From an uncultured Eubacteriales bacterium (GTDB lineage Bacteria; Bacillota; Clostridia; Oscillospirales; Oscillospiraceae): 8,105 nucleotides of DNA. This document shows positions 1 through 6,170 of this stretch, one piece after another. The notes under the pieces are model-generated. The model saw only the letters and a list, made by a program, of their open reading frames with translations, ran no database searches and had not been told where the DNA came from. A program made the position numbers and the translations under genes. Each line of letters opens with the position of its first letter. Position 1 is the first letter of the stretch. The stretch lies in assembly GCA_900554625.1 (NCBI GenBank), contig USHP01000073.1, forward strand, positions 1 to 8,105, written 5' to 3'.

Positions 1-42
1 GCGGAATTGGTGGAAATCGCCAAGAGCGTCCAGGCGTTCTAA
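1..42 (+). CDS. C-terminal end of an upstream protein (partial)
   Basis: Frame 1 is open from the first base and ends at TAA (40-42), giving the tail AELVEIAKSVQAF. The rest of the gene lies outside the window. An 'E-L-x-x-I-A-x-S-(I/V)' ending is typical of DUF4367-type extracytoplasmic domains in Bacillota, often attached to anti-sigma factors or sensor proteins, but thirteen residues cannot prove this. No hairpin terminator lies between this stop and the next gene. A promoter candidate follows only 16 bases later. Confidence 0.5.
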   Translation, partial: AELVEIAKSVQAF

Positions 43-57
43 CTACCCGAAAACTTC

Positions 58-86
58 TTTACAGCTCTTCTTCCCTATGGTAAACT
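58..86 (+). promoter_or_regulatory. Predicted sigma-A promoter of the first lipoprotein gene
   Basis: The -35 hexamer TTTACA (58-63, 5/6 to consensus) is followed by a 17-base spacer and the -10 hexamer TAAACT (81-86, 4/6), preceded by TGG to make an extended -10. Transcription would start near 93, about 34 bases before the chosen ATG. The call is by eye. Confidence 0.5.
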
Positions 87-126
87 AAATGCAGCTATAT
101 TTGTGAAAGCGGAGGAAGGGCTGGAT

Positions 127-657
127 ATGAAGAAACGTATCGTTTTCGTTTTGGCTTTGGTTTGGATGTTGTGCCTGGTGGGCTGCGGAGCGAAGCCCCT
201 GACCTACTACTCCATCGGCTATGATTTCAGTAACTCGGATTGTGAGCAGGTTATCTATCGGGTTTATCACTCTGACACAGATACCCACAACTGGGAGCTG
301 CTGACCACGTTCACCTGTACTGCGGAAGCAGGTCACTATTTTGACGTGAGCCTGGAGGGCAGTGAGAATCTGCTGAAGCTGAATTTGTTAGACCGCCAAG
401 TTGAAAAGACGGAGAATGCCGAGTCCATCCAAACGGAGGTCATCGAGACATTTGAATTTGCCGTGGATGGATTTGACGGTACGATTCCCGGATGTCAAAC
501 TTTTCCGGTAGAAAATACCGATGGGGAGCAGTTTTACCGGCTGTATCCCATTACCAACAGTAACGGCAGATACTTTACGGATCTTTCTCTGGATCAGCCC
601 TATGACACCCAGGAGGACAACCTGGACAACATCCTCATCACCGTCACACTGGAATAA
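127..657 (+). CDS. Small secreted lipoprotein, function unknown
   Basis: This is a 176-residue predicted lipoprotein. The signal peptide has a basic start (MKKR), a hydrophobic core (residues 5-17) and the lipobox L17-V-G-C20, so the mature protein should be anchored by Cys20 to the outer face of the membrane. The rest (21-176) is acidic, with alternating hydrophobic/polar stretches that suggest beta structure, and no catalytic motif I recognise. The frame can be extended to a GTG at 103, but that start would put the ribosome site GGAGG (111-115) inside the gene and would bury the MKKR signal start. ATG 127 is therefore preferred. The gene stands alone between its own promoter and a terminator. 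Its position just before a BlaI/M56 sensor operon makes a role as accessory or target protein possible, but this is only context. Confidence 0.85.
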   Translation: MKKRIVFVLALVWMLCLVGCGAKPLTYYSIGYDFSNSDCEQVIYRVYHSDTDTHNWELLTTFTCTAEAGHYFDVSLEGSENLLKLNLLDRQVEKTENAESIQTEVIETFEFAVDGFDGTIPGCQTFPVENTDGEQFYRLYPITNSNGRYFTDLSLDQPYDTQEDNLDNILITVTLE

Positions 658-682
658 GAATTTGGAGCAGCTGAATACCACA

Positions 683-726
683 AAGCCCACCGGCAATATA
701 AACCGGTGGGCTTATTCCTTTTCTTA
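683..726 (+). terminator. Rho-independent terminator after the 176-aa lipoprotein gene
   Basis: A perfect 11-bp stem, AAGCCCACCGG (683-693) with CCGGTGGGCTT (703-713), encloses a 9-base loop. It is followed by a T-rich run, ATTCCTTTTCTT. It begins 25 bases after the stop codon and separates the lipoprotein gene from the repressor operon. Confidence 0.9.
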
Positions 727-756
727 TGTAAAAACATATTAAATTAGCAGAAATAC

Positions 757-785
757 TTGACAAAGTTGTCTGTTTCGAATAGACT
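757..785 (+). promoter_or_regulatory. Predicted promoter of the BlaI-like/M56 operon
   Basis: A perfect TTGACA (757-762) is followed, after 17 bases, by TAGACT (780-785, 4/6 to the -10 consensus). A perfect TATAAT also lies at 785-790, but it is 22 bases from TTGACA, too far for the usual sigma-A geometry. Which -10 is used is open. Either choice puts the start point within 50 bases upstream of the repressor ATG. Confidence 0.6.
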
Positions 786-810
786 ATAATTGTCGGTTGG
801 CAATAGACAA
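759..810 (+). promoter_or_regulatory. Cluster of GACA/TGTC dyads, probable operator for the BlaI-like repressor
   Basis: Several inverted repeats overlie the promoter: GACAAAGTTGTC (759-770, arms GACAA/TTGTC, within the -35 region); GTCT/AGAC arms at 768-771 and 781-784 with matched TT/AA inside; GACTATAATTGTC (782-794, over the TATAAT); and TTGTC (790-794) facing GACAA (806-810). BlaI/MecI/CopY-family operators are short dyads with ACA/TGT cores, and members usually repress their own operon. The half-site here differs from the TACA/TGTA of the classical systems. Binding by the adjacent repressor is inferred. Confidence 0.5.
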
Positions 811-826
811 ATTGGAGGTATCCGTT

Positions 827-1186
827 ATGGAAGATTACAAGTTGGGCCCGATAGAATCCCGATTTGCTGACTTTATTTGGGAAGGCGAGCCAATGACAAC
901 CAAGGAACTGGTGGATTTGTGCGCCGAAGAACTGCACTGGAAGCGGACAACCACCTACTCTATTTTGAAAAAATTGTGTGAAAAAGGATTTTTCAAAATG
1001 GAAAACCGTGTGGTCACCTCTCTGGTGTCCAAAGACGAATACAACGCCTTTCAGAGTGAAAAATTCGTAGAGGAAACCTTCCAGGGGTCCCTCCCTGCTC
1101 TGGTACTGTCTTTTGGTTCCCGGAAGAAACTGAACAAAAAGGAAATTGAGGATCTGCAAAAAATCATCGACAGTATGAAGGAGTGA
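827..1186 (+). CDS. BlaI/MecI-type transcriptional repressor
   Basis: This 119-residue protein has the length and layout of the BlaI/MecI/CopY family. An N-terminal winged helix-turn-helix covers about residues 5-70, with recognition-helix region KRTTTYSILKKLCEKGF (39-55). A C-terminal helical dimerisation region follows (about 75-119), including a family-like stretch 'GSLPALVLSF' and 'KEIEDLQKII'. Such proteins bind as dimers to promoter dyads and are inactivated by cleavage when the partner M56 peptidase is triggered. I see no exact Asn-Phe pair like the staphylococcal BlaI cleavage site near residue 101, so the cut position is unknown. A TTG at 797 is in frame, but ATG 827 has GGAGG (814-818) eight bases upstream and starts the conserved domain. 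The M56 gene begins four bases after the stop, so the two are co-transcribed. The regulated targets may include other genes, but none is shown by the sequence. Confidence 0.9.
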   Translation: MEDYKLGPIESRFADFIWEGEPMTTKELVDLCAEELHWKRTTTYSILKKLCEKGFFKMENRVVTSLVSKDEYNAFQSEKFVEETFQGSLPALVLSFGSRKKLNKKEIEDLQKIIDSMKE

Positions 1187-1190
1187 TAGT

Positions 1191-3728
1191 ATGGAGGAGC
1201 TCTTTTCCCAAGTGCTCAATATGAGCATGACTGCCAGTGTGATGATTGTGCTGGTGATTCTGGCTCGGTTGGTATTAAGACGGGCCCCGAAGATTTACTC
1301 CTATGTTCTGTGGTCCGTAGTTCTGTTCCGGCTGCTGTGTCCCGTGTCCCTGCCCTCGCCGGTTTCCCTGCTGGGGATGCTGGATGCTCCGGTGACGGAA
1401 AACGTTGGGCTGACCACGTCCGTTGCCTATATCCAACCGGAAACAGCCTTCCGAATGGTACGGCCCCCAGAGCAAGCAGAAAGCCAAGTTCAACCAGAAG
1501 TGGAAATTTCTGAGCCGCTTGAGACAAACAAGATAGATCGCAAAGATACCATCTCTCTTCCGGATGTGCTGGCTGTGATCTGGCTCACCGGAGCGGGCTG
1601 CCTGTTGTTGCTCGGTGTGGGTAATTACCTGCGGTTCCGCCGGAGACTTCGCTGCGCCTGGAAGCTGGATGGAAATGTATACCTGTTGGATCACATGGAT
1701 ACTGCATTTGTGGCGGGATTCTTCTCTCCCAAAATCTATTTGCCTTCCGATTTGCCCAAGGATCAGACCGCTTACATCGTGGCTCACGAGCGCTGTCATA
1801 TCCGCCGCCTGGACCCGTTGACCCGACTGCTTGCCTTTACCGCAGTATGCCTGCACTGGTTCAATCCCCTGGTCTGGCTGGCCTTTGTGCTTTCCGGAAA
1901 AGATATGGAGATGAGCTGCGATGAGGCGGTGATCCGTCAGTTGGGCCCAGGTATTCGCGGAGCCTATTCCCAGTCGCTGCTGAATCTTGCTGCCGGGAGA
2001 CGCCTTTTTCCAGGCGCCCCCCTGGCATTTGGAGAAGGTGACACCGGCAGCCGCATCCGAAATCTGGCGGCCTGGCGTAAGCCAAAAATCGGGATAAGCA
2101 TTCTGTGTCTGGTTCTATCCCTTGCCATACTGGCCGCCTGCGGATTGAATCCGGAACATTCCGCAGAAGACTCCTCCGCCCCTGCATCTACCTCTTTGTC
2201 AGCATGGACAGAAGAGGAAGCCATGGCCCGCTGTCGGGAAGTACTGGAGCAGGTTCAGAGCAGCGAAGGGTATCAGATTCTGACCTATCAAGAGAATCTG
2301 GGGGATTTGGCCGTGAACGATACTTCCATGGCCAGCTTTTGGAAATCCGGGGATAATTGGCTCTCCATGAACCGAATTCCTACGGCTCCACCGGATAACA
2401 TTTTTGCTTACTTATATTGGGACGGCGTTTACTGGGACAACGAAAGAACCACAGGATTTGACGAAAATGGATGCATTCTGTGGGAAAGTTGGAAGACCCA
2501 GGAAGCTCCCGAACCTTGGCTGGCAGCGTTCCAATGGTCTGATGCAATAATTTCCCAACTTTCCATGGAAGATACATCTCAGCAGAGGATTGTCCATCTG
2601 ATCATATCCGAACCTTACACGGTAGGCGAATTGACCACGGAACCTGGATATTCGGTAGACTTCGTGTTTAACGCGGACAGTACGTTTTCTCACGTCATTA
2701 CACACGCCAAAGATTCCGGTGACGAAGAGGGAGAATTTGCGCATAACCGAACCATGTACATTCAATCCCTGGACGCCTCTGCCGTGATGGCAGATATGGA
2801 AGCCTACTTTAATGGGACAAAGCCGGCTATGACCCGGATTCAGCCAGAAGAATTGGCCCAGGGAAAGGTAAGCATCGGCAGGGATATTACGGAATTTACA
2901 AACATTGACGGCTCTGCTTCCTTCCAAATAGAAGATGCACTCCCAGAGCCGCCGGATGGAAAAATACTCACAGCAAAACCCAGGGTGATTACGGTAGAGG
3001 AAGCGAAGGAAATCGAGAAACGCCTGTTCCCGGAAGAAGCTCAGACAGATGTTCACGTCAGCCCGGATTTCTTCTCCGTTAGTCTTTCAGGCATCCAGCC
3101 GCTGCAATGGAAAATCCCCACGCAAGAGCAGATCGCCGCAGCGAAAGCAGATGCCCAGGACATTCTGGACAGCATCGGCATTGGTCAGTGGACGGTAACC
3201 AGTACAGAAGTAGTTCAGTATGGATCTAAAAATGCTCCGGAGTATGGAATTCTGGTCCAGGCCGCCCAGCTGCTCCAGGGGTTGGAGTTAACATCGGAAG
3301 GAAATTGGCGTCTGGGTGGAGAAGATACTGGGGCATGGCTGCACTTTACTCCCGACGGTACGCTGGTGGAAATTGGCTGCTGCTCACCTTTGCAAGTGAC
3401 CGAAGAATCCGGAGTTGAAACTCTGGACCCGGACATTCTGCTGGAGAAGGCAAAGTCGGTTCTGGCCTCCTATCCTGCCATCCAAACCTTTGGAAAACCC
3501 GCAGAATACACCGTGGAAATTACCGATATCGTCTGGGGAGCCACCCTGACCGGCGTTGATGCGCAGACAGGCGCATACCAATATGTACCCAGTTTGATTT
3601 TCCGAGGGGACATTCAGTTCCAGGGTCCGGAGGGACAATTCCTGTTTTCCCAGGTTCCAGGAACGAAGAACCGTCTGGTCCTCAATGCCTTGGACGGAAG
3701 CATCCTCTATACCGGATTGCCAGAGTAA
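1191..3728 (+). CDS. BlaR1-like M56 membrane metallopeptidase with large two-part secreted sensor region
   Basis: This 845-residue protein is the likely signal transducer for the preceding repressor. Predicted membrane helices lie at about 8-29, 36-57, 126-145, 213-235 and 300-317. The cytoplasmic zinc site is H199-E-R-C-H203, followed by 'HWFNPLVW' (222-229) and 'DMEMSCDEAV' (238-247), where E240 or E245 would be the third ligand. The stretch 'PLAFGEGD' near 280 is also M56-like. After the last helix, residues 318-845 should lie outside the cell. They seem to form two modules: about 318-556 (tryptophan/tyrosine-rich, 'YLYWDGVYWDNE') and about 560-845 (repeated alpha/beta pattern, resembling clostridial DUF6034-like sensor regions, uncertain). 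I see no serine-active-site STxK/KTG set as in BlaR1, so beta-lactam sensing is unlikely. BlaR1 is about 600 residues, so this protein is unusually long. The last helix ends in a lipobox-like LAAC317. The ribosome site AAGGAG (1178-1183) lies in the end of the repressor gene. Confidence 0.88.
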   Translation: MEELFSQVLNMSMTASVMIVLVILARLVLRRAPKIYSYVLWSVVLFRLLCPVSLPSPVSLLGMLDAPVTENVGLTTSVAYIQPETAFRMVRPPEQAESQVQPEVEISEPLETNKIDRKDTISLPDVLAVIWLTGAGCLLLLGVGNYLRFRRRLRCAWKLDGNVYLLDHMDTAFVAGFFSPKIYLPSDLPKDQTAYIVAHERCHIRRLDPLTRLLAFTAVCLHWFNPLVWLAFVLSGKDMEMSCDEAVIRQLGPGIRGAYSQSLLNLAAGRRLFPGAPLAFGEGDTGSRIRNLAAWRKPKIGISILCLVLSLAILAACGLNPEHSAEDSSAPASTSLSAWTEEEAMARCREVLEQVQSSEGYQILTYQENLGDLAVNDTSMASFWKSGDNWLSMNRIPTAPPDNIFAYLYWDGVYWDNERTTGFDENGCILWESWKTQEAPEPWLAAFQWSDAIISQLSMEDTSQQRIVHLIISEPYTVGELTTEPGYSVDFVFNADSTFSHVITHAKDSGDEEGEFAHNRTMYIQSLDASAVMADMEAYFNGTKPAMTRIQPEELAQGKVSIGRDITEFTNIDGSASFQIEDALPEPPDGKILTAKPRVITVEEAKEIEKRLFPEEAQTDVHVSPDFFSVSLSGIQPLQWKIPTQEQIAAAKADAQDILDSIGIGQWTVTSTEVVQYGSKNAPEYGILVQAAQLLQGLELTSEGNWRLGGEDTGAWLHFTPDGTLVEIGCCSPLQVTEESGVETLDPDILLEKAKSVLASYPAIQTFGKPAEYTVEITDIVWGATLTGVDAQTGAYQYVPSLIFRGDIQFQGPEGQFLFSQVPGTKNRLVLNALDGSILYTGLPE

Positions 3729-3756
3729 TAGCCAGACGAATCCCATTACGCATATC

Positions 3757-3806
3757 AAAACGTTCCGAGGCGATAACGCAGTATCGTTATCGCCTCGGGT
3801 GTTTTG
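3757..3806 (+). terminator. Strong hairpin terminator of the BlaI-like/M56 operon
   Basis: A perfect 14-bp stem, CCGAGGCGATAACG (3765-3778) with CGTTATCGCCTCGG (3785-3798), has a 6-base loop. Outside it, AAAAC (3757-3761) can pair with GTTTT (3801-3805). The T run is short, but the stem is long and lies 36 bases after the stop codon. The A-tract on the left could let it work on the other strand as well. Confidence 0.85.
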
Positions 3807-3922
3807 TGGTTGCCTTGTGTGAAACCGTGTTTTTTTAGCCCATACTTCTTTCATGTTCAGATTTTCCACCTGCTTAAAAACACTTCGCGCGCTGCTTCTC
3901 TTGCCAACAGGAATATTCGACC

Positions 3923-3951
3923 TTTGCAATCTGGTATAACTGTGTTATAAT
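3923..3951 (+). promoter_or_regulatory. Predicted extended -10 promoter for the 325-aa lipoprotein gene
   Basis: A perfect TATAAT (3946-3951) is preceded by TGT, giving the extended -10 TGTTATAAT. TTTGCA (3923-3928, 4/6) lies 17 bases upstream as the -35. Transcription would begin near 3958 and leave an unusually long leader of about 290 bases before the lipoprotein start codon at 4246. Confidence 0.6.
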
Positions 3952-4245
3952 ATACACAATCCGAAGGGTGGATGTACTCTGCTCTTTTCGTAATCGAGAC
4001 TCAGAAAGATCCATACCACCGTTCTTCCCCGACGTGGAAGCGGTCTGGATGTCAGAAGGCACTTCGGATACTGTATTTTCCCTGGTGGAAGCAGACGCAG
4101 CCACTCTACATTGGCATGTGATTACACGATAGACAGCATCTGTATTGAGCTGTCCCGTCAGTAATAGCAAAAGCAACATCTTTTCAAAACAGCCAGCAAT
4201 GCTGCGTCTGTTAAATTCGAAATTTTATGACGGAGGTATCAGGAT
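3952..4245 (+). other. Long leader region with an unassigned small reading frame
   Basis: About 290 bases separate the promoter from the next clear gene. A frame from GTG 3968 to TAG 4132 (54 residues, ending ADAATLHWHVITR) looks somewhat protein-like, and an overlapping ATG frame runs 3972-4121 (49 residues). Neither has a convincing ribosome site, although GAAGGG (3963-3968) lies at the front. A minus-strand frame (3874-4179) opens with MLLLLLL but also lacks a good ribosome site. Local pairing is possible: GGTGG (3967-3971) with CCACC (4016-4020), and an interrupted hairpin at 4189-4211 (ACAG, CAGC / GCTG, CTGT). The stretch could be a gene remnant, a leader peptide or a regulatory RNA. 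I cannot decide between these. Confidence 0.3.
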
Positions 4246-5223
4246 ATGAAAAAAAGCTTATTAACTGTGGCTGTACTTGCACTGCTGGTCACGCTGATCG
4301 GCTGTACCAGAAGTCAGAAAGCCGGAGATGCCGCCGAAACTTCCCCCACAACTCTGGAAACTACCACCCAAACCAAGGATATAACCCCCCAGCAAAGGCT
4401 GCAATTCTCTGTGGTAGAGGCGGAAGATCCCGGATATACGGTTGTTTCCCAAGAGGAACTGGGGGAAAAAACCGATACAGAAATTGCATATGGTGATCTG
4501 ACAGAAGTAAACCTCACCTGGGATGGAGAAACCATTCCTCTGGCCCAGGCTATCCGGGAGGAAAAGCTGACAGTTCCGGAGATCTTTGCCTTCGCCCGGT
4601 TAGATGCACAAAACGGATTCTGCCAGGAAAGCTACATATCTGAGCATGGACTTACCCATTTTTGCTATACCTATCCGGAGTGGGAACTGCGGATTGCTTA
4701 TGATATCTATGAAACTCCTGATGGACAGCAGACGCTGATAGATGAACTATGCGTCTATAATATTTCTGAGGGTTACCACAATGTGAGCTACATCTATGTG
4801 GATGAAGACAGTCAGTGGGGCTACTTCCTGGATCGGGAGGACTGGGGGCTTACCTTTGAGGTAGCCAATGTCACTCCCACCCAAATTACGGTGAACTATT
4901 CTCAGAAGCAAAGCCAGGAAGTCGGAGCGCTTACCCTAGACGGCTACATTCTGTGTCCCATGGATGAGGAAAACAATTTGGACAGCGGGCCTAATTACAT
5001 AGCCATGTCCCGAATGGATACCCCTGGTCTGCCCATTTCCCTTTTGTCGGACAGTTCTGGTCAGTTCACTATCGACTGGGGGGACACCGCCGGTGCTCTG
5101 GAGCCTGGGGAATATTATCTCAAGGTTACCGTATCGGATAACTTTGACCCAACCCAGGTTCATCCCCTGATTGAAAAATTCCATGACAAACAGAGCTACC
5201 ATATTGTGTTTACTGTTTCGTAG
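4246..5223 (+). CDS. Lipoprotein with probable C-terminal Ig-like domain
   Basis: This 325-residue predicted lipoprotein starts at ATG 4246, with GGAGG (4232-4236) nine bases upstream. The signal peptide MKKSLLTVAVLALLVTLIGC ends in the lipobox L17-I-G-C20. A Ser/Thr-rich linker (about 21-50) follows. The middle part (about 80-180) includes a 'V-N-L-T-W-D-G-E-T-I-P-L-A-Q-A-I' segment and 'TVPEIFAFARLDAQNGF', a type of module I associate with secreted regions of clostridial M56-linked proteins. The last part (about 200-325), with 'GLTFEVANVTPTQITVNY', 'FTIDWGDTAGALEPGEYYLKVTV' style strands and a final 'YHIVFTV', matches the pattern of bacterial Ig-like domains such as the PF20251 type. This assignment is from memory of the pattern. 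The protein should sit on the outer membrane face. The gene has its own promoter and terminator. Role unknown; a ligand-binding, accessory or cell-wall-associated role is possible. Confidence 0.85.
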   Translation: MKKSLLTVAVLALLVTLIGCTRSQKAGDAAETSPTTLETTTQTKDITPQQRLQFSVVEAEDPGYTVVSQEELGEKTDTEIAYGDLTEVNLTWDGETIPLAQAIREEKLTVPEIFAFARLDAQNGFCQESYISEHGLTHFCYTYPEWELRIAYDIYETPDGQQTLIDELCVYNISEGYHNVSYIYVDEDSQWGYFLDREDWGLTFEVANVTPTQITVNYSQKQSQEVGALTLDGYILCPMDEENNLDSGPNYIAMSRMDTPGLPISLLSDSSGQFTIDWGDTAGALEPGEYYLKVTVSDNFDPTQVHPLIEKFHDKQSYHIVFTVS

Positions 5224-5310
5224 CTTCTGACCATCCATCAGAGGAATGCTTTTGTACTCTCCTGTTGCTGTGAGAGAACTGTCGAAAAAACGCAATAATT
5301 CGATACCCTA

Positions 5311-5350
5311 AAAAGCATCAGGCGCAGAAAACAGCGCCTGATGCTTTTAT
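5311..5350 (+). terminator. Rho-independent terminator after the Ig-like lipoprotein gene
   Basis: A perfect 15-bp stem, AAAAGCATCAGGCGC (5311-5325) with GCGCCTGATGCTTTT (5334-5348), encloses an 8-base loop AGAAAACA. The right arm ends in TTTT followed by AT. The symmetrical A and T tracts could allow termination in both directions. It isolates the lipoprotein gene from the two-component operon. Confidence 0.9.
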
Positions 5351-5412
5351 ACTGTACTGACAAAGATGGCGCACAGGTGCACACCGTCATGCTTCTTCCT
5401 TTGCGCTGCGTA

Positions 5413-5441
5413 TTGATTTCACGTCGGACAAACACTATAAT
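5413..5441 (+). promoter_or_regulatory. Predicted promoter of the two-component system operon
   Basis: TATAAT (5436-5441) is perfect. TTGATT (5413-5418, 4/6) lies 17 bases upstream. The predicted start near 5448 leaves a leader of about 40 bases. I do not see here the CTGTCA repeats found before the ABC gene, so autoregulation through that motif is not supported. Confidence 0.6.
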
Positions 5442-5486
5442 GAGGTTATCAAGTTTGCTTACCGAACGAGGATGCGAGGCTGAAGT

Positions 5487-6170
5487 ATGAAACACATTTT
5501 ATTATTGGAAGATGATGAATCCCTAGGCCGGGGCATTGCCATGGCTCTGGAATCTTCGGAGTTGGCGGTCAGCCGGTGCATCTGCTTGGCTCAGGCGGAA
5601 GAATTGCTGGAAACGGAGCGGTTTGACCTGCTGATTCTGGACATCAATCTGCCTGACGGCAGCGGATTGGACCTGCTGCGCAAGCGCAGAGAAAGCGGCG
5701 ACACGACGCCCATCATCCTGCTCACCGCCAAGGATCTGGAGTTGGACGAGGTGACCGGGCTGGAAGCCGGGGCAGATGACTACATTACCAAGCCATTCTC
5801 CCTGGCGGTGCTTCGGGCCAGAGTGGCTGCCCAGCTGCGCCGGGAGCAGAAAGAAACTGCCGGAGTGCTGACGTTTGGACCGTTTACCTTTGACTTTGAA
5901 CGGATGGATTTTCGCCGGGACGGTACTGCGGTGGAACTGTCCAAAACCGAGCAAAAGCTTTTACGCCTGCTGGTAGAAAACCGTGGACATACCCTGAGCC
6001 GGAATCAGCTGCTGGATGGCGTATGGACCGATGGGGCTGAGTATGTGGAAGAAAACGCCCTCTCCGTTACCGTGAAACGGCTGCGCAGCAAGCTGGAAGC
6101 GGACCCCTCCCGTCCGGAATATCTAAAAACGGTATACGGCATCGGCTATACCTGGGCGGTGAAACCATGA
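5487..6170 (+). CDS. OmpR/VanR-type response regulator
   Basis: This 227-residue protein is a two-domain DNA-binding response regulator. The receiver domain (1-118) has the acidic pocket E8-D9-D10, the phosphorylation site D52 in 'LILDINLPDGSG', T80 and K102 in 'YITKPF'. The C-terminal winged helix (about 125-227) has the OmpR/PhoB pattern 'LSKTEQKLLRLLVENRG', 'LLDGVW' and the final 'VYGIGYTW'. All key residues are present, so it should be phosphorylated by the kinase encoded next and then bind promoter repeats. The ribosome site GAGG (5476-5479) is modest. The stop overlaps the kinase start by four bases (ATGA), a sign of translational coupling. Likely targets are this operon and the ABC transporter downstream. 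Family assignment is secure, the stimulus is not known. Confidence 0.95.
   Translation: MKHILLLEDDESLGRGIAMALESSELAVSRCICLAQAEELLETERFDLLILDINLPDGSGLDLLRKRRESGDTTPIILLTAKDLELDEVTGLEAGADDYITKPFSLAVLRARVAAQLRREQKETAGVLTFGPFTFDFERMDFRRDGTAVELSKTEQKLLRLLVENRGHTLSRNQLLDGVWTDGAEYVEENALSVTVKRLRSKLEADPSRPEYLKTVYGIGYTWAVKP

Noticed and set aside
103..126. GTG start for the first lipoprotein eight codons upstream
   Set aside because: It would place the ribosome site GGAGG (111-115) inside the gene and would spoil a clean lipoprotein signal starting at ATG 127.
785..790. TATAAT as the sure -10 of the repressor promoter
   Set aside because: It is 22 bases from TTGACA, while TAGACT (780-785) has the normal 17-base spacing. 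It is kept only as an alternative.
797..826. TTG start for the BlaI-like repressor
   Set aside because: GGAGG at 814-818 is well placed for ATG 827, and the extra ten residues would be read from the operator region.
644..1228. Minus-strand frame of 194 residues over the repressor gene
   Set aside because: It lies opposite a clear BlaI-family gene and its promoter and has no known domain pattern. It is a shadow frame.
1191..3728. Naming the peptidase BlaR1 with a beta-lactam resistance role
   Set aside because: No penicillin-binding motif is seen outside the membrane, and no beta-lactamase or PBP gene is in the window.
3384..3929. Minus-strand frame of 181 residues over the end of the M56 gene
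   Set aside because: It crosses the operon terminator, has no recognisable domain and lies opposite well-supported coding sequence.
3874..4179. Minus-strand 101-residue frame starting MLLLLLLTG
   Set aside because: The leucine run suggests a signal peptide, but no good ribosome site or promoter is visible on that strand, and the rest has no domain pattern. It is mentioned only as part of the leader puzzle.
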